Shown piece by piece: positions 10,323 to 19,000 of a stretch of 56,022 bases of DNA. The translations under genes and the position numbers were made by a program. The DNA is taken from contig JAFZYE010000027.1 of assembly GCA_017616445.1 (NCBI GenBank), forward strand, positions 1 through 56,022, in the 5' to 3' direction. The first letter of the stretch is position 1; the number at the start of each line of letters is the position of its first letter. The notes under the pieces are model-generated. The model had not been told where the DNA came from. It did not search any database and was given only the letters and a program-made list of their open reading frames with translations. This stretch comes from Bacteroidaceae bacterium. Lineage in GTDB: Bacteria > Bacteroidota > Bacteroidia > Bacteroidales > Bacteroidaceae.

Positions 10323-11153
10323 ATGATGAAGAATATTTATTTCGGTTTGATGCTGACAGCAGGTCTTGTACTGACAGCCTGCTCGTCAGATGATAGTAAT
10401 ACAGAACAGGTCTATAGGACATACACCATGACCATAGATGCCACGAAAGGCGCGAATGAAGCCGCCGTTCATGCTAATACCCGTGCCCTGACACTTACTG
10501 GCAGCACGCTCAATGCTTCGTGGGCAACCACAGAACAAGTGTATGTGCAAGGCAAGTTGGTAGGTGGTGATTATTTCTGGTTCGAAGGCTCTATCCAGCC
10601 TCAGTCAGCAGGAACAACCACACGGCTAAATGGAACTATCAGTCTCCCGACAGGTTGGACGTATTCATCTATTGATGAGGCTATCGGTACTCCTCATAAA
10701 GTGAACCTTCAGTTCCCCCGGCCTTATCTTTTGGATTATACAGGTCAGATAGGAACGCTGTTAGATATTGCTGCGAAGTACGACTATGCAAGAGCTGAAG
10801 AAGTGCAGGTGGACATCAAAGCAGATAAAGTGTTAGGAACCTCACCTGTGACGTTCGTAAATCAGCAGGCTATTGTGAAGTTTACGCTCAAACAGTCTGA
10901 TGGAACCACCTTGCTGAATCCAACGGCGCTGACCATCCAATATGGTGAAGAAAGCTTATCGTTGACCAGCATCCCAGACGCCACCTATACCACCAATGGT
11001 AATGGTGTGCTCTATGTGGCGATTCCAGGCTTTAGTGAACAGGATGTCACGCTTACCGCAACCTGTACCAATGGCACCTATTCCTATACTAAGTCCAAGA
11101 TCACTTTCGTAAACGGAAAGTATTATGAGATTACCGTGAAGATGAAGAAGTAG
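10323..11153 (+). CDS. Fimbrillin-like (FimA/Mfa-type) lipoprotein
   Basis: 276 aa. The start is MMKNIYF at 10323 or the next ATG; the lipoprotein signal ends LVLTAC (Cys20) and is followed by SSDDSN. The motifs TRALTL, LNASWATTEQVYV and the C-terminal YEITVKMKK are typical of fimbrillin-family proteins of Bacteroidales, which are exported as lipoproteins and assembled at the outer surface. No minor subunits or anchor genes (FimC-E, Mfa2-5) are next to it, so it may be a stand-alone adhesin rather than part of a full fimbria. It lies in the same direction as the genes before and after and probably shares their transcript. Confidence 0.75.
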   Translation: MMKNIYFGLMLTAGLVLTACSSDDSNTEQVYRTYTMTIDATKGANEAAVHANTRALTLTGSTLNASWATTEQVYVQGKLVGGDYFWFEGSIQPQSAGTTTRLNGTISLPTGWTYSSIDEAIGTPHKVNLQFPRPYLLDYTGQIGTLLDIAAKYDYARAEEVQVDIKADKVLGTSPVTFVNQQAIVKFTLKQSDGTTLLNPTALTIQYGEESLSLTSIPDATYTTNGNGVLYVAIPGFSEQDVTLTATCTNGTYSYTKSKITFVNGKYYEITVKMKK

Positions 11154-11192
11154 AAAACATAAATAAAATAAATATTAAAACAATAGAGAAAT

Positions 11193-11897
11193 ATGAAGAA
11201 GTATCTTAATCTGCTGCTCGCCACCCTCCTTGTAATCAGTGGAATGGTGGGCATAACATCCTGTTCATCCAATGATGACAACCCTACTGAAGAGGAACTG
11301 TTTGAGCAAGAGATGACAGCGGCATTGGCCGATGCGCAAGCCTATGGTCCCCAAACAGAAGCCATTGCCAAGGAAGTGGCCGCACGCTACAACGGATGTG
11401 TGACAGAAATCAACTACAAGACTCGTGAAAGTGCCACACGAAAGTGCAAAACCGACAACTGCCGGCCTTACGACCTGAAGGACCTGGCACGCACCACCAT
11501 CATAGCAGGTTGGGACAGCACAGAGATCAAACCCGTCATCGATGATCTTGTTGCGACCACTAAGGAGCGAGGTTTCTTCGGACGCTACAAGCATCAGACC
11601 AGCGACTACGGCTACTGGGGCGATATCATCAACCTGCAGTTTGAAAAGCTGATGACTGAGGTGCAGGTGAAGACCTACGGTATGTTCTATGCTGCTCAAG
11701 AAGAGGCTATCGTTCGCAGCACCATAGGTGATGACCTCTATAATTACATTCACGAGAAGACGGGCGTTGAACCGGGAATGTCGCACCACTACTACGAAAT
11801 CATGCGCGCCGACACTTCCAGCGTCGCCACCGTGGAATACTACAAGCAGTTGGCCATACAGTATCACGAATGCTTCGAACATATTAACGACAAATGA
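11193..11897 (+). CDS. Lipoprotein with a RelA/SpoT-like nucleotidyltransferase core
   Basis: 234 aa. The signal peptide ends ITSC (Cys24) and is followed by SSNDDN, so the protein should be lipidated and may face the cell exterior. Residues about 60-210 follow the order of motifs seen in RelA/SpoT-type domains: YKTRESATRK (75-84), KDLARTTII (96-104, Asp97 at the place of the catalytic Mg-binding Asp), a basic stretch GRYKH, a GY-containing strand (Tyr141), TEVQVKT (155-161, Glu156 at the place of the catalytic Glu) and, further on, HHYYEIMR. The last motif resembles the HklYE..R signature of Rel/Spo domains found in phage and polymorphic toxins. A secreted enzyme of this fold cannot be an ordinary stringent-response synthetase; an effector role on neighbours is possible but inferred. 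The stop codon overlaps the start of the next small gene (ATGA). Confidence 0.75.
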   Translation: MKKYLNLLLATLLVISGMVGITSCSSNDDNPTEEELFEQEMTAALADAQAYGPQTEAIAKEVAARYNGCVTEINYKTRESATRKCKTDNCRPYDLKDLARTTIIAGWDSTEIKPVIDDLVATTKERGFFGRYKHQTSDYGYWGDIINLQFEKLMTEVQVKTYGMFYAAQEEAIVRSTIGDDLYNYIHEKTGVEPGMSHHYYEIMRADTSSVATVEYYKQLAIQYHECFEHINDK

Positions 11898-12070
11898 GTA
11901 TTGTTTACGAGGTGAGATGTCATGAGACGGGCGATGGAAGCGACTACCTCATCAAGGTTTTCCATACCCGTCGGAGAGCAGATGCGTATATCCGTCGTCG
12001 CAACGAAGAACATCCGCAAGACGAGTTGTACGAACATTGGTACGTTAAAAAGACCAATGCAATAAAATAA
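11894..12070 (+). CDS. 58-aa protein overlapping the RelA/SpoT-like lipoprotein gene
   Basis: The ATG at 11894 overlaps the TGA of the preceding gene (ATGA), which implies translational coupling. The product has no signal peptide and no membrane segment, so it should be cytoplasmic. It is rich in charged and aromatic residues: it begins MSIVYEVRCHETGDG, has a basic block HTRRRADAYIRRR, and then QDELYEHWYVKK. I do not recognise the family. Because it is coupled to a possible effector-like enzyme, an immunity, adaptor or regulatory role is a testable idea, but nothing in the sequence proves it. Confidence 0.65.
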   Translation: MSIVYEVRCHETGDGSDYLIKVFHTRRRADAYIRRRNEEHPQDELYEHWYVKKTNAIK

Positions 12071-12320
12071 TGGTTTGTTTTGGGAAACTGTCATAGGTTG
12101 TTTGTTGAGAATTTCGGCATTTTGTTAAAAAAAACTTTTGAAGTTCAAGAAAATATTGCAATCAATCCAATATGGAGTGACTATTTTATTGACAACTATG
12201 ATAAAACAATTGCATCCATTAAGCATGAATTACGTTCGTATTTGAAGTGTTAAGGCTAACCTTCGTATTATTAATATTGCAAAATTGCAAATTGCATTTG
12301 TTTTTTTCTCACTTCCACAA

Positions 12321-12361
12321 ACAGCAACAACGGACAGGGATTGCTCCTTGTCCGTTTGCTG
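12321..12361 (+). terminator. Probable terminator of the surface-protein operon
   Basis: A 12-bp stem (AACGGACAGGGA / TCCTTGTCCGTT, one G-T pair) with a TTGC loop and further outer pairing AGCA/TGCT. There is no long U run, so the termination call is moderate. A similar hairpin sits at 41403-41434. Confidence 0.5.
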
Positions 12362-12422
12362 TAATACTCTGTCGCCCATTCAGGTATTGGAGTTCCAAGT
12401 TTCAGGTTCCAAGTTCAAGGTT

Positions 12423-12452
12423 CCTGAGATATGTCGCCTCGTTGAGGCTTTC
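12423..12452 (-). repeat. Dispersed hairpin element (GCGACATAT family), copy 1
   Basis: 30 bp that are the exact reverse complement of 55310-55339. On the minus strand it reads as a CCTCAACGAGG stem-loop followed by CGACATATCTCAGG. The second hairpin present in the copy at 55338 is missing here. Confidence 0.7.
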
Positions 12453-12530
12453 GTTGTTTGTTAAAGGGACAGAGTGACATCCAAAGAGTCATACTCCTTT
12501 TTTATTCATTGTCACTTTCTCTCAGAAATA

Positions 12531-12562
12531 TTTGGTGGATAGAAACAAAAAGTGTATCTTTG
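12531..12562 (+). promoter_or_regulatory. Bacteroidetes promoter in front of the riboswitch-cobS scar
   Basis: TTTG at 12531-12534, a 20-nt gap, then TATCTTTG at 12555-12562. It matches the Bacteroidetes primary sigma consensus and appears intact although the downstream gene is a remnant. Confidence 0.65.
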
Positions 12563-12618
12563 CATCGTGATTCAGAAAAGAGTCGCCCGTAAAGGTGTGC
12601 ATAACTGCACTTAATCGG
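12563..12618 (+). promoter_or_regulatory. 5' fragment of a cobalamin riboswitch (remnant)
   Basis: After the -7 box the sequence runs in parallel with the intact riboswitch leader at 49621-49677: GTGATTC, an A-rich loop, GCCCGT, AAGGT, GCATA and then TTAAT. The similarity stops shortly after TTAAT; the conserved later parts (GAATCCCC..CTGTCCCGC, and the 3' AGTC..GAAGACC..GCC) are missing. What follows instead is the 3' end of cobS. It cannot bind cobalamin in this form. Confidence 0.7.
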
Positions 12619-12808
12619 CATCTACCTCTGGTGGATGCAAGGCCGAATAGAATGGATTGCACTCATCTTCTTGCCTTGTCTGACAATGTTTTTCCTCTAC
12701 CTCTTCATCTGGCGACGACTGCGAGGTTACACAGGCGATTGTTGTGGTGCCCTCTTCCTGCTCACCGAACTCTCTGCCTATCTCGTTGTCTCTTATTATG
12801 TAGCCTAA
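12605..12808 (+). pseudogene. cobS: cobS remnant: C-terminal 67 codons of adenosylcobinamide-GDP ribazoletransferase
   Basis: The frame running from the TAA at 12602 to the stop at 12806-12808 encodes a hydrophobic peptide ending RRLRGYTGDCCGALFLLTEL followed by SAYLVVSYYVA. The GYTGDC.GA..L.EL motif and its closeness to the C terminus match CobS, the membrane enzyme that joins adenosylcobinamide-GDP to alpha-ribazole in B12 synthesis. A normal CobS is about 250 aa, so roughly three quarters of the gene is gone. Its 5' end is fused to a riboswitch fragment, which suggests one deletion that removed a cob operon between riboswitch and the end of cobS. A peptide could start at the ATG at 12635 but would lack the catalytic part. 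Confidence 0.75.
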
Positions 12809-13149
12809 ACATTTCAGTTGTTTATCGGTTTTGCCAAGTTTAATAATGTTAAATACGTTAATCTTTAAGTGGTTTGGAGAGTTTTTGACCCCTTCAAACC
12901 ACATTTCTACCTTATATTTCTTACCTCTTAACTCTTAATTCTTATTAATACCTTAAACGATGGTAAGAAGATGAGATCAGAGTAATATTTGAACCAGGCG
13001 ACAAAGCGGGGGGTAGGCCATAAACTCTCAACTTTAATTAGTTTGCTCCGTTTTGTTAAATATTAGTCGAGTGATGTGTCATAGAATAGGGAAAATTTCT
13101 AGTTTTTTTGTCCGATTGGTCGGAATCTGTTGCTTTTATGGGGATAATG
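12809..13149. other. Intergenic stretch after the cobS remnant
   Basis: Contains an imperfect hairpin at about 12870-12903 (GTGGTTTGG / CAAACCAC), possibly the old cob operon terminator, and a short reverse-orientation copy (12917-12946) of the TTAAG-type heptamer that is expanded at 13214-13446. I see no gene here. Confidence 0.5.
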
Positions 13150-13181
13150 TTTGTGTATAACGTGAAAAACTCGTAACTTTG
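13150..13181 (+). promoter_or_regulatory. Promoter of the TolC/MFP/RND efflux operon
   Basis: TTTG at 13150-13153, a 20-nt gap, then TAACTTTG at 13174-13181. Transcription should start near 13188, giving a leader of about 260 nt. The leader begins with a perfect GTGCC-TTC-GGCAC hairpin (13192-13204). Confidence 0.75.
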
Positions 13182-13213
13182 CAACTCAAATGTGCCTTCG
13201 GCACGGAATAAAG

Positions 13214-13446
13214 TGAAGAGTGAGGAGTTAAGAATTAAGAGTTAAGAATTAAGAGTTAAGAATTAAGAGGTAAGAATTAAGAGGTAAGAGTTAAGAGTTA
13301 AGAATTAAGAGGTAAGAGTTAAGAGGTAAGAGTTAAGAATTAAGAGTTAAGAGTTAAGAATTAAGAGTTAAGAATTAAGAGGTAAGAGTTAAGAGTTAGA
13401 AGTTAAGAGTTAAAAGTTAAGAGTTAAGAATTAAGAGTTAGAGAAG
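13214..13446 (+). repeat. Heptamer tandem array in the efflux operon leader
   Basis: About 32 degenerate copies of a 7-bp unit, consensus A(G/A)(T/G)TAAG, i.e. AGTTAAG, AATTAAG and AGGTAAG in changing order. The array fills almost the whole 5' leader up to the start codon at 13447, so the natural ribosome-binding region is itself made of repeat. Copy-number change would alter leader length but not the reading frame. Confidence 0.85.
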
Positions 13447-14766
13447 ATGAAAGGTAAAAGAATGCTTTTAGTTTTAGGTGTGTTGCTTGCTGTGGCTGGA
13501 ATGAGTGCACAGCAAATCGATATCACCCTTCAGAAAGCTATTGACATCGCATTGGCGGAGAATCCGACAATCAGGGTGGCTGATAAGGATATTGAGTTGA
13601 AACGTATTGCCGACACTGAGGCTTGGCAGGCGTTGTTGCCTGAGGTCTCGGCTACGGCGAGTATCCAACATACATTGTTAGCTGCTGAAATGAACCTTGG
13701 TGGCAACAAGTTCAAGATGGGTAAGGACGATACGAACACCGCTGCTTTGGCTGGTACGCTGAGTGTGCCTTTGTTTGCTCCTGCTGTCTATCAGAACATG
13801 AAACTGACGAAGGACGACATCAAACTGGCTCAGGAGAAGGCGCGTGGTTCGCGTCTGGACCTGATCAACCAGGTGACAAAGGCTTATTACCAGATGTTGC
13901 TGGCTCAGGATTCGTACAAGGTGATGCAGCAGAGTTATGATATCAGCAAAGAGAACTACGACGTAATCTGTTCGAAGTACGATGTGGGTCGTGTGAGCGA
14001 ATATGACAAGATCACCGCTGAGGTGCAGATGCGTTCGATGAACTCGAGTCTGGTAAGTGCGCAGACGGGTCTCACCCTCGCAGAACTGCAACTGAAGGTG
14101 CTGATGGGCATCACTACAGATGTGAAGCTCGTGCTTGACGACAAGCTTGAGAACTATGAGAACGACCTGAAGTTGGCCGATATCAACACTGGTGAGTCTG
14201 CCTTGGAGAACAACTCTACGATTCGTCAGTTGGACATGAACCGCACGAAGCTGGAGCGTTCGCTGAAGATTCAGCGTACGAGCTTCATGCCTACTGTCGC
14301 CTTCACGCTGACGGGTCAGTATCAGTCGCTCTATAACAATAACTGGAACATCTGGAACTACAACTGGTCGCCTTCTGCTTCGTTCTCAATTGGTGTAAGC
14401 ATCCCAATCTTCAGGGCTTCGAACTGGACGAAACTGAAATCAACGAAATTGCAGATTTCGGAATTGGAGGATACGCGCGTGAACACTCAGCGTCAGCTTG
14501 CGATGGCTGCACAGAACTATGTGCACAACATGGCTTCGAGCATCGCTCAGGTGAACAGCAACAAGGAGGCCATCACAAAGGCTAACAAGGCGCTCTCGAT
14601 AGCAAAAACTCGCTATGATGTGGGTCGTGGCACGATTCTGGAACTGAACCAGAGCGAGGTGGCTCTGACTCAGGCTCAGCTGACATATAACCAGTCGATT
14701 TACGACTATCTGCGCAACAAGGCAGAGCTGGATTATACGTTGGGAAGAGAGACTTACCTGCGGTAA
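13447..14766 (+). CDS. TolC-family outer membrane efflux channel
   Basis: 439 aa, normal for the family. A signal peptide (MKGKRMLLVLGVLLAVAGMSAQ) is followed by ITLQKAIDIALAENPTI, the usual start of the first outer-membrane-efflux repeat. The two halves carry long helices with motifs such as AYYQMLLAQDSYKVM and, near the end, ARTRYDVGRG-like and LNQSEVALTQAQLTYNQSIYD segments, typical of the trimeric alpha-barrel. It forms the outer membrane exit for the adaptor and pump encoded just downstream (gap of 145 bp, partly an inserted repeat). Substrate unknown. The gene has its own strong promoter with an unusual heptamer leader. Confidence 0.93.
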   Translation: MKGKRMLLVLGVLLAVAGMSAQQIDITLQKAIDIALAENPTIRVADKDIELKRIADTEAWQALLPEVSATASIQHTLLAAEMNLGGNKFKMGKDDTNTAALAGTLSVPLFAPAVYQNMKLTKDDIKLAQEKARGSRLDLINQVTKAYYQMLLAQDSYKVMQQSYDISKENYDVICSKYDVGRVSEYDKITAEVQMRSMNSSLVSAQTGLTLAELQLKVLMGITTDVKLVLDDKLENYENDLKLADINTGESALENNSTIRQLDMNRTKLERSLKIQRTSFMPTVAFTLTGQYQSLYNNNWNIWNYNWSPSASFSIGVSIPIFRASNWTKLKSTKLQISELEDTRVNTQRQLAMAAQNYVHNMASSIAQVNSNKEAITKANKALSIAKTRYDVGRGTILELNQSEVALTQAQLTYNQSIYDYLRNKAELDYTLGRETYLR

Positions 14767-14767
14767 A

Positions 14768-14870
14768 GTTAGGAGGTAAGAGGTAAGGAGCAAGAGGTAA
14801 GAGGAATGATTGCTGGTGTTAACATCCTATGGTATTCTCTCACCTCTAACCTCTCACCACTCACCACTAA
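14768..14870 (+). repeat. TTAACATC-type intergenic element, copy 1 (diverged)
   Basis: A purine-rich left arm of GGTAAGA units (14771-14804), a central TGTTAACATC, and a pyrimidine-rich right arm of CTCTCACC units (14837-14868). The arms can pair imperfectly. Same architecture as 15921-16014, with many substitutions. Confidence 0.75.
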
Positions 14871-14911
14871 TGTAAAAATTGTAAATAAATAATTAAATAG
14901 TAAATAAATAG

Positions 14912-15922
14912 ATGAAGAGAATTGTATTTGTATCAATGGCTTTGGCTGCTTGCCTGATGTTTGGTGCATGTGGCGAGCAGAAGGAAGAAAAGAAAAAAGA
15001 AGACGCAAAGCCTGAAGTGAAGATTGCTGACGTTGTGACGAGTCTTGTGCCTCAGATTGAGACTTACACAGCTACAGTGGAGAGCGATGTGAAGAACAAC
15101 ATTGCACCTAACACCCCTTATCGTATTGAGAAGATCTTTGTGGAAGTGGGTGATCAGGTCCGCAAAGGTCAGGTGCTGGTGCAGCTCGATGCATCGAATC
15201 TTCGTCAGTTGAAGCTGCAGATTGAAAACCAGAAGGTGGAATTCAACCGCACAAGCCAGCTCTACAGCGTAGGAGGTGCTTCAAAGGCTGAGTACGACAA
15301 TGCAAAGACGCAGCTCGACGTGCTCTCTACCCAGTATGCTCAGTTGGTGCAGAACACCCAGCTGACTGCTCCAATCAGTGGTGTGGTTACGGCTCGCAAC
15401 TACGACAATGGTGACATGTATTCTGGTACTCCTATCCTCACGGTTGAGCAGCTGAACCCGGTGAAACTCATCATCAATGTTTCGGAGGTTTACTACAAGA
15501 ACGTGGTAGTGGGTCAGCCTGTTGAAGTATCGCTTGATGCCTACGAAGGTGATGTGTTTGCTGGAAAGGTGTCAATCAAGTATCCTACGATTGACAAGAC
15601 CACTCACACTTTCCCTGTTGAGGTGACGGTTTCTAACTCTAACCAGAAGGTGCGTCCAGGTATGTTTGCCCGTGCTACCATCAGCTTCGAGGAGATTGAG
15701 CGTGTGATGGTTCCAGATATGGCCATCGTGAAGCAGGTAGGTGCAGGTGACCGTTATGTCTATACTTACAAGGACGGAAAGGTAAGCTACGACAAGGTGG
15801 AACTGGGTCGCCACATGGGTGAGCAGTATGAGGTGAAGAGTGGGGTAGAGCCTGGTGCACAAGTTGTTGTGGCAGGTATGGCTCGTCTGGCTAATGGACG
15901 TGAAGTGACGGTAGTGAAATAA
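14912..15922 (+). CDS. RND efflux periplasmic adaptor (MFP) lipoprotein
   Basis: 336 aa. The lipoprotein signal ends LMFGAC (Cys20), so the adaptor is membrane-anchored by lipid. The body shows a barrel-sandwich (lipoyl-like) half (IEKIFVEVGDQVRKGQVLVQ), a coiled hairpin (RQLKLQIENQKVEFNRTSQLY), the second half (LTAPISGVVTARNYDNGDMY) and a beta-barrel and membrane-proximal domain (NQKVRPGMFARATI; VPDMAIVKQ). It bridges the TolC channel and the RND pump encoded on either side. The gene order TolC-MFP-RND is common in Bacteroidetes. Confidence 0.93.
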   Translation: MKRIVFVSMALAACLMFGACGEQKEEKKKEDAKPEVKIADVVTSLVPQIETYTATVESDVKNNIAPNTPYRIEKIFVEVGDQVRKGQVLVQLDASNLRQLKLQIENQKVEFNRTSQLYSVGGASKAEYDNAKTQLDVLSTQYAQLVQNTQLTAPISGVVTARNYDNGDMYSGTPILTVEQLNPVKLIINVSEVYYKNVVVGQPVEVSLDAYEGDVFAGKVSIKYPTIDKTTHTFPVEVTVSNSNQKVRPGMFARATISFEEIERVMVPDMAIVKQVGAGDRYVYTYKDGKVSYDKVELGRHMGEQYEVKSGVEPGAQVVVAGMARLANGREVTVVK

Positions 15923-16014
15923 GAGGTAAGAGGTAAGGAGTATGAGGTAAGAGGATACCACAGGGCGTTAACATCTGCGAACATTTCTCTCACCTCTCAC
16001 CTCTCACCACTCAC
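15921..16014 (+). repeat. 94-bp element, member of a perfect inverted pair (copy 2)
   Basis: Begins on the last two bases of the adaptor gene's stop codon. A purine-rich left arm of GGTAAGAGGTAAG units, centre GGGCGTTAACATCTGCG, then a CTCTCACCTCTCACC-type right arm. The full 94 bp is the exact reverse complement of 55622-55715. Confidence 0.9.
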
Positions 16015-16076
16015 AACTAAATATTTAAATTGTAAATGGTAAATGGGCGAAAGCCCCGTAAATAGTAAATGAGAAG

Positions 16077-19000
16077 ATGAGTCTATACGAAGGGGCGGTG
16101 AAACGCCCGATAATGACAAGCCTTTGCTTCATTGCAATCATCATCCTGGGTGTATTCTCTGCACTCAAGTTGCCTATCGACCTGTTCCCGGACATCGATA
16201 CGAACACCATCATGGTGATGACCTACTACAACGGAGCATCGGCAAATGATATAGAGAATAACTTGACGCGTCCGCTTGAGAATACGCTCAACTCGATTGA
16301 GCACCTGAAGCATATCACGTCGAACTCACGAGACAACGTGTCTGTCGTGACCCTTGAGTTTGAATATGGTTATAGTATCGATGAGTTGACGAACGACGTG
16401 CGCGACAAGTTGGATATGGTGTCGAACTCACTCCCGAAGGATGCGAACCAGCCCGTGCTGTTCAAGTTCTCGAGCGACATGATGCCTATTCTGTTGCTTT
16501 CGGCTCAGGCACACGAGAGTCAGAAGGCATTGTATAAGATATTGGATGAATATGTGGCCAACCCGTTGGCGCGTGTCGACGGAGTAGGTTCTGTGTCCAT
16601 AATGGGTGCTCCGGAGCGTGAAATCAACATCTATCTGGATGCCCAGAAAATGGAGGCCTACGGATTGAGTGCTGCTCAGATCAGTTCGGCCATCGCAGCA
16701 GAAAACATGAACGCTACGGGTGGTACGGTGGATATCGGTACCCAGACCTATATCGTGCGTGTCGAGGGTGAGTTCAACGACCCATCTGAGATGTACAACG
16801 TGGTAGTAGGTCAGCACGATGGTGCCATCGTTTACTTGCGTGATGTGGCTCGTATCGTCGATGATGTCGAGGAACGTGCTCAGCGTACCTTCACGAATGG
16901 TGTACAGGGTGCGATGATCATCGTCCAGAAGCAGAGTGGTGCTAACTCTGTGGCAATCTCTGACCGTGTGATGGACATGCTGCCAACCCTGCGTAAGAAC
17001 CTTCCTTCGGATGTGAACCTGGGTGTGATTGTCAACACGTCGGATAACATCACCAACACCGTAAAATCACTTACAGAGACTATTGCATACGCGATGCTGT
17101 TCGTGGTCATCGTGGTGTTTGTGTTCTTGGGACGTTGGCGTGCGACAGTCATCATCGCTATCACCATCCCAATGTCGTTGATTGCTTCGTTCATCTATCT
17201 GTATGCAACAGGTGGTTCGTTCAACATCGTTTCGCTGTCGTGTCTCTCTATCGCAATCGGTAGCGTGGTCGACGATGCGATTGTGGTGTTGGAGAACGTC
17301 ACGACCCATATCGAACGTGGTTCAGACCCGAAGCAGGCTGCTATCCATGCAACCAACGAGGTGGCTATCTCCGTTATCGCTTCTACGCTGACCATGATTG
17401 CGGTGTTCTTCCCGCTGACCATGGTGGCAGGTATGACGGGAGTCTTGTTCCGTCAGTTGGGTTGGATGATGTGTGTCATCATGACCGTATCAACGACTTC
17501 TGCACTTTCGTTTACCCCTATGCTTTGTTCGCAGATGCTGAAGTTGAAGAAGAAGCAGAGCAAGTTCGTCAAAGTGGTGTATGGACCTATCCAGCATGTG
17601 CTTGACAAACTGGACGACTGGTACGAGCGTCGTATCTCTTGGGCAACACGCCATCGTTGGACCGTCATCATCGGCTGTATCGTGTTCTTTGCACTCAGTA
17701 TCGTGACGATGAAACTGGCGGGCATCAAGAGCGAGTTCTTCCCAGCAAACGACTCTGGTCGTGTGGGATGTACGCTTGAGTTGCCTATTGGTACCCGTGT
17801 GGAGAAAGCCGAGGAGATTGCTACGAAACTGGCCAATACTTGGATGGACCGTTATGGAGATATGCTGCGTGCATGTAACTTCTCAGTAGGTCAGGCAGGT
17901 GATAACAACACCTTTGCCTCGATGCGTTCGAGTGGTTCGCACATCATTTCGTTCAACATCTCGTTCTGTCCGTCGAACGAACGTGATAAAGGTCTGGCAA
18001 CACTCTGTGATGAGATGCGTGCCGACTGTAAGGCAATTCCTGAATTGGCAAAATATAATGTCATCCTTGGTGGACAGCAGTCGTCGATGGGTGGTCAGCA
18101 GACCGCTACCTTCGAGATTTATGGTTACAACATGGACGAGACCTATGAGGTAGCTGTTGAGTTGCAGAAGCGATTCAAGGAGAGCGACATCGTGGCTCAG
18201 GCCATGATTTCACGTTCCGACTATCAGCCTGAGTTGGTTATCAACTTCGACCGTGAGAAGTTGGCTCAGCAAGGTTTGGGTATGTCGGCTGCAGCAGGTA
18301 GCATCCGTAACCTCATCACAGGTTCGTTGATGTCCTACTATCGTGAGGACGGAGGCGAGTACGACATCAAGGTGCGCTACGATGTAGACGACCGTGTATC
18401 GATTGAAGACCTCGAGAATATGCTCATCCCTAACGGACGTGGACAGAATATCAAGGTACGCGAGATTGCAACCATCGAAGAGTCGACCATCCCTCCAACC
18501 ATCGAACGTAAGGACCGTCAGCGTATCGTGACGGTAAGTGCTGTGATGAAGGACGGTGAGGCACTTTCAGACGGAGTTGATCTCGGAAACCAGATTATAT
18601 CAGAGTTGGATATCCCAGCAGATGTTATCGTGCAGGTAGCCGGTTCGTATGAGGATCAGCAGGAGAGTAACCGCGACCTGGGTGTTCTGGGTATCCTCAT
18701 CATCATCCTCGTGTTCATCGTGATGGCCGCTCAGTTCGAGTCGCTCACATACCCGTTCATCATCATCCTGTCAATTGTGTTCGCCTTCTCAGGAATCATC
18801 TTCGCTTTGGTGATTACAGGCACAAGTATGAATGTGATGTCCATCCTCGGAGGTATCATGTTGATTGGTATCGTAGTGAAGAACGGTATCGTGCTCATCG
18901 ACTACACCCAGCTGATGCGCGAACGAGGCTATGGTCTGACCCGTGCAGCAACTGTTGCAGCACGTAGCCGTCTGCGTCCTATCCTCATGACGTCGCTTAC

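Larger units (their letters stand above)
12071..12530. other. Intergenic stretch with an AT-rich open frame and a terminator-like hairpin
   Basis: Directly after the 58-aa gene, an AT-rich frame stays open to a TAA at 12251-12253 without an ATG (readable as ...NPIWSDYFIDNYDKTIASI...). It could be a gene remnant or chance. A strong hairpin at about 12321-12361 (AACGGACAGGGA paired with TCCTTGTCCGTT) probably ends the upstream transcript. A repeat element (12423-12452) and paired ACTCTGTC/GACAGAGT arms follow. No convincing gene is present. Confidence 0.5.

Noticed and set aside
12247-12477. 76-codon plus-strand frame
   Set aside because: It runs through a terminator hairpin and a dispersed repeat element and has no protein-like composition.
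12595-12843. 82-codon frame over the cobS remnant
   Set aside because: It is out of frame with the recognisable CobS tail and is rich in odd Leu/Arg/His runs.
13214-13446. Repeat array considered as CRISPR
   Set aside because: Units are 7 bp and contiguous, with no unique spacers and no cas genes.
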